Positions 47,927 through 57,365 of a stretch of DNA of 64,000 nucleotides are shown here, piece by piece. The position numbers and the translations under genes were made by a program. Position 1 is the stretch's first letter, and the number at the start of each line of letters is the position of its first letter. The notes beneath the pieces were generated by a model. It saw only the letters and a list, made by a program, of their open reading frames with translations, ran no database searches and was not told where the DNA came from. The stretch lies in contig NC_080584.1 of NCBI RefSeq assembly GCF_029962835.1, positions 81,000,862 through 81,064,861 of the forward strand, given 5' to 3'. The DNA comes from Magnolia sinica (taxonomy: Eukaryota > Streptophyta > Magnoliopsida > Magnoliales > Magnoliaceae).

Positions 47927-48682
47927 GGGCATGTTCGGATGCCTGTAAGTTATTTTAAGTTGTAAGTGACTTATCACTTTTGGGGAAGTGACTTCTCATC
48001 CTACCTCCTCACAGTTTTTTGATAGATTTGCCTATAAGTAGGGGTGTACATCAAGTCGAACCGAGTCGAGCTGGCCTCAGCTCGACTCGGCTCTATCCTC
48101 AAGCCTGACTTGCCAGCTCAGCTCAGTTCGGTCAGCAGCTCGGACTTAGTTCAAGCCAAGATCGAGCCGAGTTCACCATTGAGTCATTTCCACAAACACC
48201 AGGACTGCACCTTCAAAATCTCTCTGTATGTGAAACAGAAACAATGGTTTTATAGGTATTTTATCAAACACCTTCTAAGCAACATAAAAACCAAGGAAAA
48301 AAGGATATTTGTTTCACGTACATTCCTTTCTTGCCACTTGCCACACTTTGTTGAATCATTTTATCAAACACTTGGTGAGCAACATCAATGGCAAGGTAAC
48401 CGAGTCACCGAATTGGTTCGATCCGAGTCGAGTCGGGCTGGGGCCTGCGCGAACTCCGTTTAAACTCATTTTCAAGCTAAAAAAATTAGCTCGACTCGGC
48501 TTGAACTTAGCTTCGAACGCTTTTTCCAGCCAAGTCAAGCGAGATAACCGAGCTAGCTCCGTTTATGTACACCCCTACCTGTAAGTGACTTAGACATTGT
48601 AAGTTACTTATAGGTAAATTGTTTCCCCTAAATACGTAAGTCACTTCTTATTTACCCAGCTTACAGGCATCCAAATAGCCCC
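47927..48682. mobile_element. Harbinger-type MITE, duplicate of 43402-43612, split by hAT
   Basis: Ends GGGCATGTTCGGATGCCTG and ACAGGCATCCAAATAGCCCC are inverted. Without the hAT element and its duplication it is about 209 bp, as in copy 1. The left flank is TAA (47924-47926). Confidence 0.8.
48039..48577 (-). mobile_element. hAT-type element, GCTCGA family, 539 bp, reverse orientation
   Basis: Ends TAGGGGTGTACA and TGTACACCCCTA are perfect inverted repeats; flanks CCTATAAG (48031-48038) and CCTGTAAG (48578-48585) differ at one base. The family core is on the minus strand (ACTTGGTGAGCAACATCAA near 48371). The 139-codon and 91-codon frames inside are translations of the repeat, not genes. Absent from the corresponding site in copy 1 (near 43515). 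Confidence 0.94.
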
Positions 48683-49100
48683 AATGGTGGTTATTTAAGC
48701 TGGATGTATAGTCCACCTGAGACTTGGATATGCGCATTTTTTGGGCTAATGGTCTAAAATGAACTGGAAAAATAGATGGAAGGCGTGGATAAAACACATA
48801 CATCATGTCAGGGTGCACAGAGCTTTTCTAGCACATCACAGCACCAACTTCGGTGCTAGGTGCTAGAATACGCAATCCGGTTAGCCGTTACTCCGGTGAC
48901 AGTCTTTTTTCAGTATGCAGGTGGCGTACGTAACTGACAGTGAAATAGCCCGAGTTTCTGTCTAAATAATCTAGATGGTGAGTCCCACCTGATGCACGGA
49001 CCCGATTTCTTAAACACATGCCACTTAATAGGCTTTATCTATTAAGGCCCACTTATTTCACGGTAGCGGATTAGGTACCCAGCACGGTGCGATCCTGATT

Positions 49101-49533
49101 GTGGGACCCACCTTGATGCATGTATTGTATATCCACGCTGTCCATACGTTTTTTCAGATCATTTTAGTGCGTCAGAACAAAAAATAAGCAGATCGAAATG
49201 TCAGGTGGACCACGCGATAAGAAACAGTGGTGTTGGACGGTCACCGTTCAAAACTTCCTGGGGTCACCGTCATGAACACTGTAACTTTTATTTTCCATCC
49301 AACCTATTGATAACATCAAAAAGACCTGGATGAAGGGGATAAAGGAAGTATCAGCTTGATCCAAGACTTACATGGCCCACAAGAATTTTTTAATGGACAA
49401 TCACCACTGTTTCATGTAGTGTGATATTTCTTAGATTTTGATCCACTTTATTTTTGGGCTCATACCATAAAATGAGCTGGAAAAACGAATGGACGGTGTG
49501 GATAAATAATACATACTTCAATGTGGGTCCCAT
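49101..49533. repeat. Foldback repeat overlapping the duplication end
   Basis: Left end GTGGGACCCACCTTGATGCA; right end ACATACTTCAATGTGGGTCCC. The left half (to 49326) is shared with 44043-44262 in copy 1, where it is cut at the duplication junction, so the junction lies within this element. Confidence 0.75.
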
Positions 49534-49833
49534 CTTCAGGGCTGCACCGTGTTGGTTGAGGCCGGGCCGCACCTAATATACTCCCTGATTTCAATTCGCA
49601 CGTGCGGATGGGCTCCATCGAGGCGGACGAGGATTGCCTGTAGCGCCTGGCTGCAGGGGATTCGTGTAGTACTAAGCTCCGTGGAGCCTACCGTGGTGTA
49701 TGTGTTATATCCACGCCGTTCATCCGTTTCTCCTGGTCATTTTAGGGTTTCAGTCCAAACATGAGGCATATCCAAAACTACATTCAACTACCCCACAGGA
49801 AACGGTGTGTACCCAAACACCTGCCCTTGAAAA
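49534..49833. other. Intergenic with a half foldback
   Basis: A half foldback (GTGGAGCCTACCGTGGTGTA at about 49681, through TCATTTTAGGGTTTCAGTCC) precedes the next hAT-like element. No gene. Confidence 0.4.
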
Positions 49834-50360
49834 TAGAGATGTACACGAGGCCGCGCTCCGCTTAGTCATTGAGCCTGGTCTTGCTTGGCTAACTGGGCTC
49901 GGTTCGATCAGTAGCATGGGCTAGTTCAAGCCGAGTTCGAGCCTCTAATATTTTCTTAAACACATGAAGTACACTTTTAATTTCTCACAATATGCAAAAC
50001 AATAACAACGATTTATTGGTATTTCATTGGACAGACAGTAGACAACATTAAAATCAAAATACAATAATAATTTTATGGTATAAAGTTTTTTTTTTTTTAG
50101 TGATTTGTTTCTGTGTACATACATTCCTCACCTTTGAACAATTACAGGAAAAATGAATTCATCCAAAACAATATTTGGTTGAGTCATTTCATCAAACACT
50201 TGGTGAGCAACATCAATGTCAAAATAACTAAGTCACCAATTCGATCGGAGTTCAATTTGACTTGTAGTACAATCCTAATCATTTCGAGCACTAAAAATCA
50301 GCTCAACCCAGCTTGAACATAGTTTTAAACCGGGTCTAATCGTGCTTTTTTTGAGTCGAA
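49834..50360 (-). mobile_element. Degraded hAT-type element, GCTCGA family
   Basis: One end, TAGAGATGTACACG, is present; the family core lies near 50195 on the minus strand (ACTTGGTGAGCAACATCAA). The other end is lost, as the sequence passes into a foldback fragment (GCCCACCATGATATTTAT near 50372). No target duplication can be scored. Confidence 0.6.
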
Positions 50361-51125
50361 ATCTTCTTGGCCCACCATGATATTTATATGTGGGATGAAG
50401 GGAAAACATACATCTTAGCCTGATCAAAAACTTCCGTGGCCCCGAGAAGGTCTCAACACTAGGCATTCAAACCCTACTCCTTGTGGTGTGGCGCATTCCT
50501 GTTTTGGAGCACGTCCTAACATGATCTGGCCCAAGAAGAGGATATCAATACTTCAAGCCACCTGATTAACGGCTCGGATCGAGCACACATGTTAAAAGAT
50601 ACCGTGGGGCCCACCAGTTAAAGAAGCCGGAAACCACGTGAAAACCTGTTGGCTGTACCACAGCATTCTTTAAAAGATAAGAACCGCCACGTGTTCCGCG
50701 CCTCCTCGTATCAATACATCCGTTTCTTTCAATTTATCGTAGCGTTTCACGAGAAATTGGAATCTCGTTAACGTTAATATGGAACATTTGTTTTCTCGCG
50801 ATTATCTCAATATATGCCTCATTTCAAGGCAGGGCCCATTGGTTCGGTGATCCTAACTGTTGGATTGATGGACCCCACCGTCGATGCAGGCTCTATAAAA
50901 ATCTAGAAATCTTGGCGTTATCGTTTAATCTGGACCGTTCACGTATTTTTTTGTCTGAAAATGCACTGCACCGGTATTTTCAGCCACGAAAATTAATTAG
51001 TTTTTATCCTCAACCCTCAAATGATTTTATGTGGCTGAAAATACACGGTATCAAAATGCATTGTACCGCTTTACATTTTCCTCCACAGAAAATTCAGAGG
51101 GAGCGGATAAGGTGCGGCCCTTAAA
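50361..51125. other. Intergenic, with a short exact hairpin
   Basis: Less repetitive than its surroundings. It holds a G-box (CCACGTGTT near 50687), a TATA-like CTCTATAAAAATC (50891) and an exact 14-bp inverted repeat GTATTTTCAGCCAC (50974-50987) / GTGGCTGAAAATAC (51031-51044). A 70-codon frame at 50912 has no ATG start and is not called. Confidence 0.4.
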
Positions 51126-51456
51126 GTGGGGCCCACCTTGATGTATATATTCTATATCCACACCGTCCATCTTTTTGACAGATCCTTCTTAGAGCATGAA
51201 CCCAAAAATGAAGCAGACACAATTCTCAGGTGGCACATGACATATGAAACAGGGGATCGAATAACCTACCGTTAAAATCTTCCTTGGGTCCACTGTAATG
51301 TTTTCATAATATTTATTTGCCATCCAACCGGTTGATAATGTCACATAAACTTCAATGATGGATGATGAAAAAAATAAACAATATAAGCTTGATCTAAAAC
51401 TTTTGTGGTCCACTCATGATCAGTCTCTACCGTTTATGCATCAAGGTTGGCCCCAC
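51126..51456. repeat. Foldback repeat
   Basis: Left end GTGGGGCCCACCTTGATGTA; right end GCATCAAGGTTGGCCCCAC. The right arm is shortened, and the family's GTGGTCCACC word is close to the end. Confidence 0.65.
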
Positions 51457-51490
51457 GGTAAGGGCCGCACCTAAACCGCTCCCTCCAAGT

Positions 51491-52275
51491 TAGGGGTGTT
51501 AATTTCTAAGCATGGTCCTAGTTGTTAAACATAGCCTGAGTTAGGGGTGAAGCCATGATGAGCCAAATAATCTAGACCTAGCTCAAGTCCAAAATGTTTA
51601 GACACGAGGGCATTGGTTAGAGCAATTAGAGTTGTAGAAGAGTTGAACCCACTTGAGCTTGGCACAGTCTTAGATCGTACTCGGCTTGATTTAGTCCTTG
51701 AGCCTAATTGGCTAACTTGGATTGGTTCGGTTAGTAGGTCGGCCAAGATTGAGCTAAGTCTGAGCCTATGCGATATTTCCTCAAACATATAGATTGCATC
51801 TTCAACCTTTCACACTTCGAATGTAAATAAGTAAAAATGATTTGTAAGCATTTTACCAAACACTCTACAAGTAGCACCAAAATGAAAATATAAGAGATGT
51901 CCTACAATGTAATTTTTTTAAAAACAATTTATTTATTCAATTTTCTATCGAATGCACATTTCGAGAATACCTTGATATATAAGAATAGTCAAAGAAACAA
52001 TACTTCGTTAAGACATTCATCAAATGCTTGGCGAGCAACATCAAAATCAAAATGACCGAGTTACCCAGCCGATTCTATCCAAGTTGTTCGAGTCAAAGCT
52101 TGAGGCAAGTCGAGTCGAGCTCGGGCAAGATCGAACTTGGCTCAAAAATTTTTCAAGCTCTAAATATCAATTCAACTAATCCAAATCCAATTTCAAGCCG
52201 AGGCGAGTCGAGCTTTTCCGAGTCGAGTCGAGTCAAGCAAAATGAACGAGCTAACTCAACTTGTGTATAACTCTT
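51491..52275 (-). mobile_element. Degraded hAT-type element, GCTCGA family
   Basis: It begins TAGGGGTGTTAATTT and ends near GTGTATAACTCTTA. Family words occur on the minus strand (GCGAGCAACATCAAAATCAA near 52031, GAGTCGAGTCGAG near 52220). Longer than typical, so probably with extra sequence or two overlapping copies. No target duplication was found. Confidence 0.55.
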
Positions 52276-53007
52276 AAGAGAAATAACAAGAGTTGATGAG
52301 GATATTTATTTACATATTGCATGTTACAAAATTGCCTTTGCACGGAGCTAAGTAAATGGGTTTGGCTCGACTTGAACCCTACCTAACCTTAACCATCCAT
52401 ATAGCTTACCAAATGGGCTGGGCCAGATGATCTGACCTGGTCCAAAACCCAAAACAAGCACAACTACACATGATGTATCTTTGCTTATATGCATCCTCTA
52501 ATTAGGCAAAGCTAGGCTTGCCTTTAGACTCATATTTCATTCTTAAACCTCAGTGTGGTCATGATGGGTTGTGTCTGGTCCATCATACCTCATCCATTTA
52601 CATTTGAATGGTTTGGGTCTGGCTTGAACCAGATGAATTTTAAGTTGGTCAGGTCAGGGTCAGGCACATGATAATAAGCTGCAGGTCAGGCCTGATCCAA
52701 AGCAGACCCATTGCTGTGCCTAACTAGCCAACGTTTTAGAATCATTGGTCACTATCAGGCTAGATGAACAGATTTTCTGATGTTGGGCCTCTCCTTCAAA
52801 GCTTATCAAGTCACCTAGACCTTCCAAGCATAAAGATCCTAACCGCTTGATCGGTGGTGTGAGAAGTAAATGGTTGATTTATATGAGAATCTACCTCCAA
52901 CGGGAACAAAGGCTCCAGATTGAATGCTTTGGATCTTTCTATCACATTGATTGTTGGAATACAATCCACCTAAGGTGGGGCCCACAAATCAAAGATAGGT
53001 AACTAGG
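52276..53007. other. Intergenic, GGGCTGGGCC-type repeat
   Basis: Contains a stretch of GGTCAGG/AGGCCTGA words (52370-52720) like other low-grade repeat families here, and non-coding DNA. No gene. Confidence 0.4.
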
Positions 53008-53426
53008 TAGAGCTGTACATGAGCCGAACTGAGTCGAGCTTGGCCCAGCTAAACTCAGCCTCGCGTAGCTTGAATTGGTAAACAGCTCGGGCCAACTCAA
53101 GCTGAGTTTGAGCCGTGCTTAAAATCAATATTTCAAGCCAAGTTTGAGTTCAAGGCCACGATAGAATTTAGATTTTAAGTTTTTAAATATATATAATATA
53201 TAAATATTTAGATTGAGCGAACTTGATTTGAATCAAATTGATTCAAACCGAGTCAAGTTTGCATCAAGTTCCGAGTCAAGTTGAGTCAATCCTAATTAAG
53301 CTCGAACTTGGCTCAAAATTTTTTCGAGCTTAAAAAGTCAGCTTGACTCGACTTAAACCTAGTTTCGAACTAATCGAATCGAGTTGAGCAAGTTAACCTG
53401 GCTAACTCGGTTCATATACAACTCTA
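53008..53426 (-). mobile_element. hAT-type element, short derivative
   Basis: Ends TAGAGCTGTACATGAG and ATATACAACTCTA are inverted. The 8-bp flanks TAACTAGG and GAACTAAC match at 5 of 8. Only 419 bp long, it lacks the usual GTTGCTCACC core. A SINE begins just beyond its right end. Confidence 0.65.
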
Positions 53427-53439
53427 GAACTAACACCCT

Positions 53440-53592
53440 AATGTATAGCTCAAGTGGTAGACTGAGCGAAAGATACCTCTTTTCAACACTGAGGTCTTGG
53501 CATCGATCCCTAGTGGGGGTGGCTAACAGTGAAGTATGAACTGACAGTGGGGTGTACTAACAAGCTAACACGCCCGGACAAAAAAAAAAAAA
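53440..53592 (+). mobile_element. tRNA-derived SINE, third copy
   Basis: Plus-strand copy with box A (TAGCTCAAGTGGTAGA) and box B (GGCATCGATCCCTAG), a body including GTGTACTAACAAGCTAACA, and an A-tail at 53580-53592. More diverged than the other two, and no target duplication is apparent. Confidence 0.75.
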
Positions 53593-53697
53593 CTTCTCAA
53601 GGACCAAGTGGCTTGTTTAGGTGTGTTTGATGCACTAAATGCATGGATACGGGCTCAGCCCAGTAGTTAATAATCCAAGCCCAACCAATCCCGCTGT

Positions 53698-54019
53698 GAT
53701 TCGCGCGAGGAGATCTAAGAACTGACTCACTTAACATGTACTAAAATTGCACACGCGTGAGAGATCGGGTCCAGTAATTAGGTGATTTAGACCATTAAAA
53801 TTCCATGCGCCTGTAGATTGTATCAACCACTCATCAGCTGGACCACACTCGTACGAAGAAAGTGAACAGTTAGAAAGAAACTCACCGACAACGTATATTC
53901 AACAAAATCGTTTCTTCTCAAGCAGTACCCATTGCATTGCATTGCAAGGATCCCGCGCGCGTCTCAAAATTCAACATGCTCGCCGCGATTCACCCATCCA
54001 ATCACTCCTCGCGCGAATC
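53698..54019. other. CpG-rich patch bounded by an exact 15-bp inverted repeat
   Basis: GATTCGCGCGAGGAG (53698-53712) and its exact complement CTCCTCGCGCGAATC (54005-54019) bracket about 290 bp. CpG-rich words (GCGCGCGTC, CTCGCCGCGATTC) stand out against CpG-poor surroundings, and CATTG is tandemly repeated near 53931-53945. A 66-codon frame at 53942 has no ATG start. The nature of the patch is unknown. Confidence 0.5.
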
Positions 54020-54200
54020 GCTGTAGTATTTCTCGTCTCCGCAAACGGCCAAAAGACCGGAGTTCGTTTTGCCTCTGTCGCGACTAAATATCAAGCGTGT
54101 GTATCGCCACCACTGGGCCCACGGTCTGAGATTTCCAGATAACTTCAACTATCCATATTGACTTTAATGCCACGGGTAATCATATTTTCTATAATCACAC

Positions 54201-55028
54201 TGTTGAAATTTATGATGTTTTGAAAATATTTAAAATTTTAAGATTTTGCTACCAAAGCGGTTTTCGGGAATTTCAAATAAAAAAGTGCGGTGTGTGTTTT
54301 TAGTCTACATCAGAAATGGTAAAAAAAGTTTATGAGGTTTATATATGGACTTGTGGATAGTATTCTTACTTGGATGTTTTGGAAATGGAGATGCTCGGAT
54401 TATCGCATTGGAACACAAGTGTGCGCTCAGGCGTGGACAATGTGGCTGTAATGGTGCTGGTTGGCATACTTTGCATGTGCGGATCGTGTCGTAGAGTCTA
54501 CGTGCAGTGGGTCTGAAATGAGTCAGAACTTTATAAGCAACTAAGAACGATCAGATCATAAATTTGAAACGTTCAGCAGTTTTTGAAAACGGCTAGCTGC
54601 CTTGAAAGCTGCAACAGTCTAAAAACGGATGAGCCATGATGATTCAATGGTCAGATCTTGTGATCCGATGACTAGAAATGACTGAAATTAATGATCAATG
54701 GTCAGAATTTTTTTTTTTCAAATGTTATGAACCATTGATAGCCACCTAGCAACGGTCCACTACCTGGTGCCCATATAAATTGGACTATTCCGATAAAAAA
54801 ATTAATTATCGCAACACCATCTCCTCAATCAAATACTCTAAATTTCATTTTTAGAACACCGTGAATATTCTCACTGTATGATGTTTTTAACCCATCAACA
54901 ATTATTAAAGGGCAAATCACATTTTAAAAACAAAGTATCATCTTACGTGATTCAACATGGTGAAATGAATTTTATATTTTATTTTATTTTTTCTATTTTT
55001 GGTGTATTCGACATATTAGTTTCCAACA
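54201..55028 (-). mobile_element. Probable solo LTR, independent reverse copy
   Basis: Reverse-orientation relative of 3686-4474. On the minus strand it starts TGTTGGAAAC and ends TTCAACA. Shared words include the complements of CCACAATGT, GCATGTGCG and GGTGAATCACG. The 5-bp flanks (CACAC, CATGC) do not match well. Confidence 0.5.
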
Positions 55029-55121
55029 CATGCTTCATTGATAATCCTAACTTTTGATTTTATAATTTATTTCTAGCCGGTAGAAAATTCTCTTTCATTG
55101 TGTGGATAGGAAAAGTTGTGT

Positions 55122-55422
55122 GCGCCCTGTAATGACGTAAGTGTTTTATCCGCATCTTCTGTACATTTGCTAGCGGTGTGAGCTCAAAATGAGGCAGATT
55201 CAAATCTCAGATGGACCATGGCGAATGAAGACTCACCATTAAAAAAAAAAATTCCTGGGCCCCACTAAGATTTTAACTGTGGTCGTTCAATCACCACCAT
55301 TTCCAATGGTATGGTGCACCTGAGAATTTTATTTACCTCATTATTGCGATAATAATCTAAAATGAGATGAAAAAAATGGATGGACGGTGTAGATTAAACA
55401 AATACATCATGGTAGGGCCCAC
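55122..55422. repeat. Foldback repeat, partial
   Basis: The right end is clear (AATACATCATGGTAGGGCCCAC) and the left end degenerate (GTGCGCCCTGTAATGACG). It abuts the upstream region of the third WIP gene. Confidence 0.6.
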
Positions 55423-55567
55423 AGAGCTTTTACAGTAGTACACAGCACCTACGTCGGTGACGTGTGCTAACTACGAAATCCGAGTTCCCCCACAGAGTAA
55501 TTTCTTCCTGTGTTCTTTATATATTATATTACAGAAAGCGGACGGTTCCGATTATCGGATCAATTAC

Positions 55568-55891
55568 CATGTGGGCCCCAGTGGAGGCGACAGACGAAAT
55601 ATTCTCAATCGCGACAGAGGCAAAAGGAACCAAAAAAACCACGTTCTTTTGTCGTTTTCGATACGGACAACCCACCTCATCCATTCCCGCCACCAGAGAT
55701 CCCAGAAACAAGCGTCTTCCAAAACCGCTTTCTGGAAAACCACCTTCTCTCTCCTTCCCTATAAAAACCCACCCTTCCCATCCCACCTCTAAACCAGCCC
55801 ACAAAACAGAGAGAAATCTCGAACTTCGAAATCCCATTCTCTCACCGGAATCTGACGTCATCTGACGTACTTCACAAGAAAAACAGGAAGA
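55568..55891 (+). promoter_or_regulatory. Promoter and leader of the third WIP gene
   Basis: GTGGGCCCCA (55571-55580) lies about 190 bp before a TATA box, CTATAAAAAC (55760-55769). The leader has a palindromic TGACGTCA (55853-55860) and a second TGACG (55863-55867), a bZIP/TGA-type pair, although downstream of the presumed start site. Confidence 0.55.
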
Positions 55892-56137
55892 ATGAGTTAT
55901 CTTACCAGGGTTTGGACGGCAGCGAGCGTCGTCGCCGTGCAAGGCAACACCGATCAGTGGCAGAAATGTAATTCCAGCACCAGATCCGTCCGAAACGATC
56001 AAAACCGCACCTCCTCCGGTTCCCGGCCGATCTCCGGCAGCGGCGGCGGCTCCGATTCCGTTGTCTTAAATGGGAGCGAGAACGGAGACGAGTCGATCCG
56101 GAGAGTGATGTATATGAGCTGCTGGGGACCGAGTTAA
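55892..56137 (+). CDS. Wound-induced WIP family protein (DUF3774 type), divergent
   Basis: An intronless 81-codon gene. It opens MSYLTRVWTAASVVAVQGNTDQ, the family's aromatic/helical start in the At4g05070-like subgroup, and ends DESIRRVMYMSCWGPS, the diagnostic tail. The centre is Ser/Gly/Asn-rich and low-complexity (about residues 28-60). It is too different from the genes at 41079 and 45584 to belong to the recent tandem duplication, so it represents an older family branch next door. The DNA is GC-rich, unlike the flanks. Long minus-strand frames at 55529-56002 and 55902-56411 are antisense shadows. The start is the first ATG downstream of the TATA box in this frame. Confidence 0.9.
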   Translation: MSYLTRVWTAASVVAVQGNTDQWQKCNSSTRSVRNDQNRTSSGSRPISGSGGGSDSVVLNGSENGDESIRRVMYMSCWGPS

Positions 56138-57365
56138 ATCGCCGGGAAGTGACCGGTCCGATGCCGGGATCTGACATTCCGATTAGGTTGAAGTGGACGG
56201 CAGTGGAAGTTGTCTTGACACGTGGCGCTGGGTGGATTGGGGATCTCTTTGGAAATCTTGAGGGATTGAGAAAGGAATGGTTGGATTGTAAATAATAGAT
56301 GATTTTGAGTGCTTTTTTGTAAGTGATGGAAATATAAAGTTGAATTTTACTTGGAAAGTCCTTAGCAGGTGTGCCACGTGGACATTTGATGTGGGTCCCA
56401 CCATTGATCAAATGGTTAAGACCATCCGATCAAGTTGATTCTTGAAGTCCAAGTAGTATTTGTTATGCATATGGATATTAACGGTCGAATCGTTTTGACC
56501 GTCCATTTTTTTTTTTTATAGCAATTGATGTAATTAGATCTGCTCACATGATGGGCGGTCTGGATTAACGATCATACTTAAAATATAACAGATCTGAACC
56601 ATTCATATTCCTGTACGTGGACAGGATGACTAGGGTCATTGTCAAATGGTTAGAGCCATCTCATCACAGCGATCGGTGACCATCTCAGACAATCAAAGGT
56701 GGGGCCCACATGATAGAAATATTATTAAGCTGGACCATCCGTTATCTGATCATCCATTGAATTTTTTGCATCCTTCGATCGAAGTGATGAGGACACGATG
56801 ATGGATGGAAGATCCTGGCCTTTGGAAAGTGTTTTCTTGAATTTATCAACGGTTGCACTGTGTTAGTACAAGTGGGCAAAGGTATTGATCACGTGGGCCC
56901 ATGTGATGGATGATGGTCAATGGCCTTATATTTTTTTACTTTCAGAGATAATAACCTCTCAATATCTAACCTGTATAAAGGGTCTAAAACTTTTAAATGA
57001 CACGTGTGGCGTCCAATTATCAATCTGACCGTTGGAGCAAACCTGTGGGATGATCCTAACCCTTTAAATTGGCCTATTTATTACAACCGTCTATTATGTA
57101 CGAGCCATAGATCTTAGAATTATTAAACCAAAATGCTACTATGAAATCATAAGTAACACAGAATAAGATTTTATTAAATAAATGTTTTAAGATGATGATC
57201 TGATACATTCTATTTCTCAACAGGTAAGGGTGTGTTTGATTTTTCAATTCTACATTAAATGCAGTAAATAACTATAAATAACTCATTATTGTTATTTACA
57301 ACTCTTTAAAGTCCAAATGTATTTTCACCTAGAAACTTGGTTCTTAAAAAGACTGATTTAAATTT
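56138..57365. other. 3' flank and intergenic DNA
   Basis: The first 200 bp is presumably 3' UTR (AATATAAAG near 56331). The rest is non-coding, with GTGGGGCCCACATGAT (56701) and GTGGGCCCATGTGATGG (56893) words. A possible MITE end (GGGTGTGTTTGATTTTTC) lies near 57228. Confidence 0.45.

Larger units (their letters stand above)
47651..48819. repeat. Foldback repeat with two nested insertions
   Basis: Outer ends GCGCCCCACCATGATGTATG and CATACATCATGTCAGGGTGCAC. Inside it is the Harbinger-type MITE (47927-48682), itself split by a hAT element (48039-48577). Confidence 0.72.
44275..49326. repeat. 3.93 kb tandem duplication, copy 2 (with two hAT insertions)
   Basis: About 5.06 kb. Removing two hAT elements with their 8-bp duplications (580 and 547 bp) gives about 3.93 kb, equal to copy 1. 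Gene order and repeats match copy 1, with scattered substitutions. Between about 45900 and 46980 it holds AT-rich non-coding DNA like 41350-42430 of copy 1. Confidence 0.92.

Noticed and set aside
48044-48584. Plus-strand frames of 139 and 91 codons
   Set aside because: They lie within a non-autonomous hAT element with defined ends and do not encode any transposase motif; other copies of the element do not keep the frames.
53942-54142. 66-codon frame in the CpG-rich patch
   Set aside because: It starts at TTG, has no homology I recognise, and overlaps an inverted-repeat structure.
55529-56411. Two long minus-strand frames (157 and 169 codons) over the third WIP gene
   Set aside because: They are antisense to a clear gene with TATA box and diagnostic tail. 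Their openness follows from the GC-rich coding strand, and they show no domain.
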